Shown one piece after another: positions 1 to 12,500 of a stretch of 64,000 bases of DNA. Within the stretch, counting starts at the first letter, position 1; every line of letters starts with the position of its first letter. Below the pieces are notes generated by a model that worked only from the letters and a program-made list of their open reading frames with translations, was not told where the DNA came from and ran no database searches. A program made the position numbers and the translations under genes. This DNA comes from Vitellaria paradoxa (Eukaryota > Streptophyta > Magnoliopsida > Ericales > Sapotaceae), in assembly GCA_019916065.1 (NCBI GenBank), contig CM034239.1, positions 43,664,663 through 43,728,662 of the forward strand, in the 5' to 3' direction.

Positions 1-559
1 TTATATCTATATAATATATAAATTAGTAATTGTACATATACATAAATTAATAAACTAAACATGGAAGAGAGAAAAATTTAGTTTCTCACTTTCTTCCACT
101 TCATTTCCATTTTCCATTAGTATCAAACAATAACAGAAGAACCTTACTCTCAATTTTTTTTTTCATGCATTTTTTATACTAATTGTAAGGGTGTAAAGGT
201 AATGTCATAGCATTGAATTGGTCAAAAGTTACTTTTTGTATGGAAAAATCTAACAAAGGGGATCTAAGTGACTTCAATACAAATCTTAGGGATTAGGTGC
301 ACATTTATGAAACTTGTGGAACTGTACAAAGCCTAAACGACAGGGAATATAGGTGAAAAAACCCTTTAAAATCTGATTTTTTGATTCTTCACTAGTTGGG
401 CCACGGAGGATACTATTGAACAACAAGACCATTTGGTGACGTTGTTCTTGTGTGCACAGCTATATACTTGGGCATGCAGTTGCTTGTAATTATTGCTACC
501 TTCATTATATGAGATGCTGAAGCATGTTGCAGTTAACTTTGAGTTGTTTCTCTGATCAG
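1..559 (+). other. Intron sequence upstream of the first visible DnaJ exon
   Basis: This stretch ends in a clean splice acceptor (tctgatcag, AG at 558-559) directly before the first recognisable J-domain exon, so it is read as the 3' part of an intron. No exon coding a mitochondrial transit peptide could be found in it. The 5' exons of the gene are therefore inferred to lie outside the window. Confidence 0.6.
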
Positions 560-3500
560 CGTATATGGCTGCAAGAGATTATTATGACGTACTTGGTGTA
601 AGTAAGAATGCAACTCCGTCTGAAATCAAGAAAGCTTATTACGGGGTATGTGTTTGGCTCTTCTCTTGCTTTTGCAGTTCACATTTAAAAATGTTTGGAT
701 GTGCTCTATTATTGCATATGGATGGAACCAGTCAAGATTGTTCCATTCACTTCCAAATGATGTTTGTAGAAAGTTGTTAGGTTTGCCATCCGATTATTTT
801 TCTAAGGTTGTATGTCATGTTTGTGGTCATTCTCCAGCTTGCAAAGCAATTGCATCCAGATACAATAAGAATGACCCTGAAGCTGAAAAGAAATTTCAAG
901 AAGTCCAAAAGGCATATGAGGTACTCACTATTTTGGCATGCATATTGTAACTGCTGGAATGCTGTTATTAATACACGATATGCACCATGAAACTGTTTTG
1001 TTTGTATTGTTGTAGGTTTTGAAAGATGAAGAAAAGCGTGCGCAATATGACCAGGTTTCACTAATAGCTCATTTTACTTGTATTCCTTAGAGATGGAACT
1101 GTTAGGAATTTGGATATTTGCTGAAATGCTGTTGAACTCAATATGGAAGCATACATTGATTCAGATATATGTTCACGATTATGTTTGCCTGGACTAATAA
1201 TAAAAAAATAACAGAAAGGTGTAGTTTTGTACTATGATGTCTTAGCATGAAGATCAAACTAATTGAGTTTTTTTATAAATTTGCTTCCTGGAGGCATTAT
1301 CTTGTCATCTTTTCATCAATTGAATTTGAGGGTCTATATTGTGGTTCTCCATTTTTTTCATATGGGTACACTGTATGCCCTTGGACCATGCAACTTTGTC
1401 AACTAAAATAAACCTTTTTCTCTATTGCTTTTGCATTTTGTTTTGCTACAAGCCTTTTGAGTGGAGCAGGAGTTTTTGTCTTTTATAACATTAACAAAAG
1501 TATTGAAGAGTTAATTCTTCGCCAGCTTTTTGTCTATTAGAAAGGGCGGAAGCATTCATTGGCAGCTGACTGCTGTGATTCTTGGATAAAGAGTGTCTGT
1601 GCAGATTGGTGTACTGACATCTAGGGAATTGTGCAGTAATTTTCTTTTCTTCTATGTCTATAATTTCGGGATTCAAAACCAAGTCAGCTGAGCCCAAAGC
1701 TATAGAATCATGTAAACAACTCGTCTAACCATTTTATTAAAAAACAAATTCATCTAATTATAAATATCTGAAGAAACTTGAGTTAAATCTTGAATATTGT
1801 CAAACTTGGAAAGCCTCTAGTGTCCTAATGCTGAAAACTTGATACACCACTAATGCTTGAAAATTGTTAGGCAAAGATTTTGTCATGCCCCAAAACTGGA
1901 ATGTTCAGGGCTGATAAGGTTCATTCACATTAATGAGCAGTGACTTTACATCACCATTCAAATTAACCTGTACAACAAACATCAAATACGGTATAGGGCA
2001 TTTAACATATATTGTCTTTTATTGTCATATTAAAATAATGTACACTCCATAGGTTGCCATCCCAGCAACAATCAAATAAGGTCTATTTGGCCATAACATA
2101 TCATACATCATAGAGAATAATAATATCTGGCGATGAGCTATACACAACATCATTTCAAATAAGATGATGATATAAGTCTAATTTTCGGGATCCACATTCC
2201 GGGTTGCACAAATAGAACTACAAGATAAAGAGAGAGGAGGATCTATTGGTCAAGCCAACAGTCTCAATTCAGCTTTGGGTGATTGCTCCCAGCTCTTGAG
2301 GGTGGCATGTGATATAAAAAGGGTGAGTTCAACAGCTTGATAGGTAGAACAGTGCCGGTGTGCATGAGTTTACATGTTCAACATTGCACAATACAAAACA
2401 TACATCTAAATTAACCAAGCAAACACATATATAAATAGTGATGCAAATAACATGGTCATGCAACACTAATCTTCATTTCCCCCAATTTTTTTTTGGGGGG
2501 GGGGGCGGGTGTGTTTGTGAGGGACACAACCACCTGGTGGCATTGTATATGGTTGTCAAGCACCTAGAGATCGATAATTGTAACTGATCAATTGAGCAAC
2601 TGAGTCAAAGGGTTGGTTGTTGGCTCCCATAAGCCACAAGCCCACTCAATCCATGATCTTACCTTAAAACAACTTGTTAGAATTGTTAGTATCACTGATT
2701 GAAATCTATTGTTATTATGAAGTATAATAGTTCTCTTAAATCATGGGGGCATAGAGCCCCATACTGAGTGGTAGGTGGATAGGAGTCAAGCACCAAGAGG
2801 CCAATTAGCCAAGACCGACTCAAAGGGTGGTATGGCTGATGGGCTCTCCATTTGAGAAGTGCACTAATACAATTACTTCGGCTGGAACTGTTGTTTATGA
2901 AGACAAGCTTAGACTAATGTGAATCTCTCTCTCTGTGTATGCACGTTTGCGTTCTCTTGCATATTGTTAAGAGTTTTTATGCGTCATAGACATCTTTATT
3001 GAACTATGTCTGCTTTTCTTGCTTGTATGTTGGTTTCTTTTAGTTCAACTTCATGATAACTAATTTCTTTTAGTTCAACTTCATGATGACTAACTGTTGT
3101 ACTTAGAAAGAAAAGATACCTTCTGCTCATTATGTTTTTTGGTACATGGATCAAATTATTTTGCATTTTACATCTTGGAGGCTGGTCTAGGGTAGTTTTC
3201 AGAAAAAGTTTTGTTACTGAACTCTACTTTCTCAACTGTTCATGTTATCTGAAGGTGGTTGTTTTCTCAGTAGCTTTGCCATAATTGTTTTTGTTATTGT
3301 TCCCTATCAAATATCTTCACTTCTCTTTATTTTCAAACTTGTGTTGCTTATTTGCATAATTTTGTAGCTTGGCCATGAAACTTTTGAAAATGCTGCCAAT
3401 GGTGGTGGCATGGGTGGTGGTCAATGGGGGCCTGACTTCAATCCATTTGCTGACATCTTTAATTCAGATAATGTAAGTATTTTCGTCTTTATTCAAGTTT

Positions 3501-6500
3501 TTTCGTACACACAATATATCATTCTGTGGCTGTTTTAGAGGTTTCTGTGGCTTGTTTCCACCTGTGGAAAGCTCGGTGGTTCTCCTTAAGTTGATCCTGA
3601 GAATTTGCAAAAATGCCAATTTGATAATATATGGGCTGATTTCTTGTTTAAATGCACACGCGCGCGTGTGTGTGTGAGGGTGAGAGAGAGAGAGAGAGAG
3701 AGAGTTTGTGCAACATCACAGTGACCTCAGGAACTGATGGTTTAGGAATATTAACTATTGGATTTTGTATTGATGAATTTATGTTTAACTTATGTCCTGT
3801 AGCAACTTTTATCTACCTGTATGATGACTTGATGGTCCTTGCCGTGTGAGGATTTTCCAACCATTAGCTGGTGATGTTTATTTATGTTCCTTGCCCGTTA
3901 TGTTTCTTGATTGGTATTTGCGGAGTTCGAAATCTTTGTTTTGACCTGATTTTTTTTATGATGTATAAAATCTTTCCACATTCATCTTGTTGCCTGTGAC
4001 ATCATCTTTATAATTTGTTTTATACCAATTCGTAGCCCTTCAACTTTTAATTTTTTACATGGTTTCGTTGTTATCATATTTCTCAGTGGATTTTTTTGTG
4101 CGCTTAAATGGATACAATCTTAATAGTAATGCATTATACTTGGCATACCAGTTATGGGTCTATCCTTATTTTGTTGGTCATGGTTACATGGCCCATTTCC
4201 AATTCAATCTGGCTTCTTCCCCTTGTAGGACATTTTAGCATTCATGTAAAAATGGGATTGGGTGTTATAAGGGCAGAAAGAAAAGGTAATTACCAATATA
4301 AAAAGTGATACTGTTTCTTCATCTTGGGACTTCTCTTTTGCTTGCAATGCTGTTGATTGCGTTGCGAATGGGTTAACTAATTATTGGATTTGTCCTAAAT
4401 CTGTTTTTCCCAATTTGTAGTTTGGGATAACTACCACTGATGTCGACCGTGTTATCAATCATGATGTGACTGTTAAATATATTCCCCAGATTCTGTTGAG
4501 TGGTTTATTGGTCGTTTTTCATTGAGTGCTTCAAATTTTGGGTTTTATGTGTGCTGAATTTGATTTAAATGGCCTTTTATGCCCTTATCCTTTTTTTTTT
4601 GTTATCAATATTTATCTCCATAATATTTGTTGACTTTTGAATCCTAATTTTCTCTTTCTACTGTGCATGTTGTGCCACACTCTACAACTGAGGGCAGATC
4701 TTTAGTTCATTCTTTCATAGGGGCTTGGGCGGTAAAGATGTCAAGGTTCTTTTCCTATGCATCAGTGTTAGTGATTTGTTGGAGTTCTAGAGTTTGTTAT
4801 TGGGAAAATTTTCAGTATGCACTTGTGATGTATAGGTTTCAGTTGAACTATCCTTTATGGAAGCTGTTCAGGGATGCACAAAAACTCTGACATTCCAAAC
4901 TGAGTTGCCTTGTGAAGCCTGTGGTATGGCATTTTTCTCCGAGCTTGACATCTCTGCAATTGTTATTTACAATCTCTCTTTCTCTCTCTCTTTTTCCCCC
5001 CGTATTAGATTTTTTGCTTGCTTTTATTGCAAACTCAGTTACTTCTCTACAACCGACAGACAGATAAAGAGTATGGAATATGTGTCCATCATGTACAGTT
5101 AGTAAAATAGCATATTTACTAATTTGAACTTTGTATAGAACTTTCATATTGTGCGTACTGATTTCCGGAAAAAAATATATTTGACTTTGTAAGTACTATT
5201 TATACTGAAAATGAAAAGTTACATTAAAATTATCAATGTTTTTGTTGTGTCCACATATTTGTGCAGTTGTGGACATGAAAATTAGATGAATCCAACATTT
5301 GGATATTAGATACCTGTCTGCATTTGACACCCAATACCCATACCCTAGTTCATGTGGCATAGGGTTGTTAATAACTTCTGTTTACTGGCTATAGTATGAT
5401 AACTTCCCAATTATGATGTTCTTGCTTGATCCCCATTTTTAGGTGGAGCTGGTGTTCCTCCTGGAACTCGACCTGAAACTTGCCGGACCTGTAGAGGCTC
5501 AGGCATGGTGTGTTTTCTTACAGCCATGTTCATAATCGTAATTGTATTGTAGCAATGATTTTATGGATAACTTTTGATTTTTGCATAATTTCAGATAAAC
5601 AAAGTAACTGGCCCATTCAGGGTCCAGGTTACATGCTCTTATTGTAGCGGGACTGGAAAAGTTGTTAAGGTATGTTATATCATTTTTGTTACAATGTGAT
5701 TTAGGGTGTGTTGTACAATTTTTGTTACTAATGCCAGTGCTTTCTTGTTACTTCCGTGGCGGGGATATGCTGTGAATCCTATGTTTTGTCAGACATAATG
5801 ACATGTATGTGATCAACTTGTGATTTACGTGATAAAAAATTTTGAGGGTAGATAAACCAGAAAACTGTTTAGACACACCTATAGGTTTAGATGTTCTTTC
5901 TGTTCGCATTGTTCTCTTATTTGGCAAAAACAGTGAGGCTATTTATTAGCTTTTTGTGTCTCTTGGAACGCTGCATTGATGGACAGAATAAGAATTTCTC
6001 AACAGCTAGATCTTCTCTTCATCAATGTCTTTTGATCATTGTCCTCTGAGTGGTGTAGGTTATGAGTAGGGCCATAAAATGAACCAGTTCATGTTTGGCT
6101 AGTTAAAAGAGCTTGTTCAAGATATTAGGAACAAAGCCAAGCTTGAACATATGCTGAAACTTGTTAATTTTCTTAGTTCAGTTTGAACTCTGTTCGATAA
6201 ACTTGAATGCACTCTTGGACTTCATAAAAAAATCAACTACTTGGGCTTGACTTGTGATTGTCTTAATCAACTCAAAAGGTAAATAACTCATGTTTGACTT
6301 GTGATTAGCTCGATCCTCTCAAAAGATAAACAAGTCAAGTTTGGAAATGCATTGATGTTTTCATGCTATGCAATTTAGCTTGTTGACAACTCTTTTATGA
6401 AATCTAGAGCTCGTGCCTTTTTGTGTATGTAGATATGACAATGATCTTTGTGGGAGATCATAGTGACGTGGGGAACTCTAATAATCTGGAAGTAATAATG

Positions 6501-9500
6501 GTTGTAATCGATGGCGGGATCCCACCGGAGGTGTTTGGGATGAGAGCTGAGGCAGCTCAGAGCAAGACAGAGAGAGAGAGAGAGAGAGACTGAGATCATG
6601 TGTCGGTTGGTGGGTGTATTGAATGTCCACCATAGATATAAGGACAATGAAGGTATATATAGTGGTGGGGAGATAACTAACGATTACAAGCTTGTAGGGT
6701 TTGTATGTGTCAGTGGAATAAGTGTTAATGATGGATGTGACTATACTCTGAAAGTTAGTCCAAGGTGTAGGGATTCAGAATAGAGGTGACAGATCTCTGA
6801 GGCATTGGGTGTTCAAGGCATTGGGGTTTGTAGTTGGATAGGGGATGGACACCTGGTAATGGTGGTTGAGGTTATTAAATTTGGCTGCCGGTGTATTAAA
6901 TGCATAAGCTTTTCTCTTTTCGAATTGACCGCGGTAATGCCTCAATGTATCCCCAACTCCAGCCCCTGATACACTTCTCCTTGATGGTCCTGCGTGAAGG
7001 TGAAGTGGTTCCTCTCAAGTCTTGCTTCTAGTCCAAGGGTTTAGTATTAATATGATAAGGACAGGTCCTGAATGTCCCTAGCTGCGGCATGCTTCCTATC
7101 CTCCGATCAAGTCTTCTCTCATGCGACTCACTGCCACTATAATGAGTGGATGGATACCACAGATAAGATCGGTGTTGTAGCCAAGGTCCTCGCGGTATGA
7201 GCTGTCGGTCAATGCCGCGTCCCAGCAACTAGGTCATCTCTTATATGTTGTCTTGTTAGTTGGTACTGGCACATGTATATATTAGGGCTGTATTCTCTGT
7301 TTATGAATTCAGAATTAGTTTGGGCTGTATGTGCAAATAGAAATTTAAGTTACAATTATATAAAACAAAAGCTCGCAACCTTTTTATTGAAATTGCATTA
7401 TAGTTCAACTCCTTGTCTGATAGATGATCACAACTATTATTAGATGTGCCCATTAGATAGTGGATTTATTCACAACAAATTCATCCAAGTACTGATGAAC
7501 TGAGACTATTCTTTTTGATGGTTGCTTTGCAATTTATATATGCTGGTCTGGGCAACGTTTGAAATGGACTTTTGCAGTAAGTAGAGAATGTCATGGTTTA
7601 GCTTTCTCTATATCGTAACTGCTCAACAGTCTACTAAACTTATGCCAAAACTAACATATATGGTCTGTGGCAAGTTCAAATATTTCGTTGCGAGACCCTT
7701 TTTTGATTCTTATATTTTGACATCTTCATTTGCAAGCATAAGTTGTGTTCTTATGTATACTTTCCTGGTGTAATGGTTGCTGGATCTAATTTATTACTGT
7801 TCATTCATTTTTTTATTATTAAAAATTGGTACATTAAGGCATTTATCTTGATCTGTGGATGTACTAAGTTTTATGGTTCAAATACAGAGCTTTTGCAAGT
7901 CTTGCAATGGGGAGAAAATAGTGAGAGGACCAAAGACAGTCAAGCTGGATATCATGGCAGGTATTTTGAAAATTTTAAGCGGATGTGGTATAGTTGTGAA
8001 AGACTTTTAATATTGTCAGTTGGTCTCGTTTCTAATTTATCTAACTGATTTAAAAGATTGGACTTGCCTCTGTTGGTTGTCTAACTCTTTCAGAGATGAT
8101 TTTATGAATTTAGAGAACTGTCTCCATTTTTTGTGGAATGTTAATGTGAGCTCTAATAGGAGTTGTTTAAAGGACTTATGCCAGAGTTTGTATGAATTAT
8201 TTTGATAAAATGACATCCCAAAAATCCCTGTGTGTTGTTTGAGACTGAATTAGTACGGGGAAAAAAGGGGGCAAGAGAGGAAGTTCATTACACTTAGCAT
8301 TGTTGAGCTATTTTATTCAATCAAAATTTTGGTGATTTTATCCCCGTATTATTGTATTGTATGTTAAATAATGGAGAAGGGTATGTTAATTTACACACAC
8401 ACACGACTTTCATTATTATTTCTAATTTATCTGGAGTGATCCCTGCAATTGTTCTAAAGCTAAGGGGAGGTAAGTGTCACTTCCCTTAATTGAAACACAC
8501 TAAATTGAGAATGTTTTGCCTTTATTGAAATTTCACCTTATGCAATCTATTCTTGGAGCTTGTGCCAATTTAGCAGGGCATTTGTTGTGAGGTAATGGTG
8601 TAAAAGATCTTTTATCCACAGAAGGTCAGAAAAATCTGTGGATTTTTTACTGTAGCGATGATTGTAGTCATCAGTGATAACTGGTAGACAATGGGGTGGT
8701 TGTAAGAGACCAAAAGGGGAGGAAGCAGCAAGGTGGTTGATCATGTAATAAATGCAATCACCTTTGACCCAATTGCAATGATTAGCAATTAGGAGAATTG
8801 CTTTGATGTTTGGGGTTATTTTCTTTTCTCTGTACGTTGTGAAAATTAGATGTGTTAGTTAATGGTTAGGTAATATCGATTCAAATTACAGATGATGTTT
8901 TCTATTTTTGTAATTTGTAAATACATTAATGTTTTGAACGTAAATAAACAAAGCTGCTGGAATGGTGAGAGATGATCATCATCAAGGATAAGAAGTAAAG
9001 CTAATTCATTTGTTTCATTGGCCTCGTCGGCATTCCAATAATTTTTAGAAGACTACAAAATATTTCCTATTGTGAAGTGGGTTTTACTCCTTGAAAAACA
9101 GCCACTACTATACCCTCATATGTTTTTCCCGTGGGACTTCTCAATCTTAGTAGTAGAAAGGAAGTCCTTCATGGGCTATATAAGATTGGACAAGCATGAT
9201 CTACCTTAGTGCAGGATGTGTGAGTAGCACATTCTTATTTGCAGTGAGCGCCTTTAATATATGGAAGCAGAAGGGTAGATTATAGAGTTTCTGAATTTAA
9301 TATATTTTAGTGTTTGGGAGGTTTGTAAAACATTGCTCTTTTTAGGTTTCCATAGTTGCACCAAGGGATGGGGCTCTGTGGGTTATCTCAAAGTACGGAA
9401 GGTCCAAATGTGGGGCTGTTCTGTCCCCTGTTGCTGCGACGTGAAGCTGAGTACTGATAATTTCCTATTTTTTAATTGGGTTTGTTTGCCCCACCTTCAC

Positions 9501-12500
9501 GGTTGGGGGAGGGTGGGGTCTATAAGATAAAGTAGTCAATCAAATCTGGCTTGCTAAGAAGTATGGATACGATACGGGTACGGACACGGATACGGATACG
9601 GTAATTTTAGAAAAATGAAGATACGGATACGGCATGGATATGGTCAAAAAATAAAATTTTGTATATTTTTATTAGCTATATATGTGAATATAACATCCAC
9701 AACAAAATGCAGAATAATAAAAGAGGAAGGATGAGAAACTCTACTTGTGACACCTAGGTTCCCAATGGACCACACTTAGAAGAAAGTTGACCTAGTGGCT
9801 GCTGGAGAGAGGGAGAGTGTTGACTGGAGATTGAGGGAGTATCCATTTCCACTTTCCTGTGGTAGCTTGTCGATAGTCATTTCCTGACAGATTGAAAGAG
9901 CACGGAGAAGCGAAGCTGCTTTAGGGTTTTAACCTAAATCAAATTAGGTGCTGAAGGGAATATGATTTCATGTGACATCGACACTATAAATAGTAGGCTT
10001 CCTGGTGGGGCCATAAGTAAAACATGTAATTAAAGCCTAAGTTAGGAGAGTTGTCTTATTTGTGCCTTGGGCATGGGCCCGCGCTTCTTTGGAGGCATTT
10101 TGCCTGGTACTGGTTAAAGACTTGAGTTTGGTTTTTTGGTGCCTAGCAGCATCTTTTAACAATTATGATGCAACCAAACCTATATGACACCCATTGAAAG
10201 TAATTACTTTGCTTCCAGTAAGATCCATTGGCATCCCTTACAAGCTCACGTCTTAAAAATGAATGCCCAAAATTCTTCCCCCCCCCCCCCCCAAAAAAAA
10301 AAAAAAGAGAGAGAGAGAAATCCTATATAAAACTAACCAAAGTGGTAAACTATACTAATGCTAAAAGCTTGGCAATGCATAGTTTCATTGTTTTGCATTG
10401 AGGCTTCCTTGAACCTTGTGTGGACTGGTGCACGCCCCCAAAGAGGAATTTTCCTGCCATTTCTTAACCACCGGAATCTAGAATGAGCTACTTACTGAGC
10501 ATTTGGTTGTCCACTCATAACAAGCAAATGAGCTTGGTAACTTGCAAGGGATCTTTGACATTAATGCTTGGTATGAAAATCTCATGCCATGCTTATAGTA
10601 TTGAGTCTTGAGTTTATATTGTGCCTTGAAGATCTTTAAGAAATTCTGGGAGACTGGTTTAGTAGTTTGTTGTCCTGACAAGAAGGGAAACAGTTTTCCA
10701 TTATATTCAAATGAAAGGAAAATGGGAAGAACCAGTGTAGTTTTTCTGTACTGTAGGTGGTTAGAGGTGCCCATGGATTCATGAATCATGGTTATACACT
10801 TGTATGGCTCAATGACGATAGAAATTATTGATCTGTCATTTATAGGATGAAGATGATACAGACTATAATTTATCAAAAACAAAAATACGGACTGTTAGGT
10901 ACACTGTGACAGAGGGGATGCTATGGGTAAGTTTGGAGGCGATGCAGGGGTTGATAATGGCCCAATTGGGGTTGCTTCTATTGTTCTTGAGCATCTATGA
11001 GGTTGGGATGGGGGCAGAGGATTTTGGTTTCTTCTACTTTGGTTTGGGCCTTCTCTGTTTGTGTTTGTGATGGATGGTTATGCGCTTCTCTGTTTTCTTG
11101 GCATCTGCAGGAGTAGATGATAATGAAACTATGAAGGTGTATAGAAGTGGTGGAGCAGATCCTGATGGCAATCAACCTGGTGATCTTTATGTCACTATCA
11201 AGGTACTGTGTATAAGTTCTATCACCACCTATACAGTTAATATTTCTCTGGTAAGTTAGGATGAATACCTTTCTGTTCTGCTTAGAAATTATAGGTTAAT
11301 ATTTCTTTCTAGGTCCGGGAGGATCCTGTTTTCCGACGAGAAGGACCAGACATTCATGTTGACGCTGTACTGAGTATCACTCAGGTAATTACATCTCTAT
11401 TATCTTAATCGCAAAAAAAATTCAGCAATGGTTGATTTATGAGATCTCTTGGAATTTGTGCACAGGAAGTAATTTATTCTCAAGTTTTTTTTAGCTTTCT
11501 GATTTTTGTGATGCATCTAAAGACTATAGATCAATCTTTTTGGCCAGGGATATACATTAATCGTCTTAGGGCACATAGGTCCTTGTGAATCTTCAAAGAA
11601 AAATTGCAGTCACAATCCCATCCCTTCGGAGATTTCAAGAAATGGGTTACTTGTGTGATTCTAGTTGTGGTTGTGGTTTTCCAATGGATATCCTGTATTT
11701 AGAGAAAAAGAAAAAAGAAATAGGCTGGGATTTTTTGAATTTTAGGATAAATTAAAAACCAATCAAATTGTAAAAGAAATGTATCTGGTTCGGGTAGCAT
11801 ATTCACCTAATTGAATCCATTAAATATAGGTACATGCTTGTATCCATTAAGTAATTTTGTCCCAACCTATTTGCAGTTTATTTCTCTGATGAGACCTGTG
11901 GAATTGCATTATCATAGTCCAGTTGTGATTGTGGTTTTCCAATGGATATCCTGTATTTAGAGAAAAGAAAAAACAAATAGGCTGAGATTTTTTTGAGTTT
12001 TAGGATAAAGTAAAAACCAATCAAATTGTAAATGAAATGTATGTGGGTCAGGGTAGCATATTCACTTACTCGAATCCATTAAATTAGGTACGTACTTGAA
12101 TCTATTATGTAATTTTGTCCCAACCCATTTTGCAGTTTATTTATCTGATGAAACCTATGCAATTCCCTTAATAAGCATTTTGCTTCATCTAATTACTGGA
12201 TGTCTCCGGATTTATTCTCTCGCAGGCAATTTTAGGAGGAACCATCCAGGTCCCTACTTTAACAGGGGATGTTGTTCTTAAGGTTTGTTTTGTAGTTATT
12301 GTGTGCGTGCGAATGATATTAACCTTAATTTTCATTTGTGCATTTAGATTTCCGTTTGTTATGTTGTGCTCAAGTGGTTTAGTTTTGTTGTCTTATGGTT
12401 TGCAGGTCCGTGCTGGCACCCAACCTGGTCAGAAGGTGGTGTTGAAGAGAAAAGGTAAGCATATCAACAAAATGCGCAAATGTTTTTAATAGCTGTTTAC

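Noticed and set aside
648..1061. Reading frames in and around DnaJ exons 2-3, on both strands
   Set aside because: They are pieces of the split J-domain exons, intron read-through, or reverse-strand shadows.
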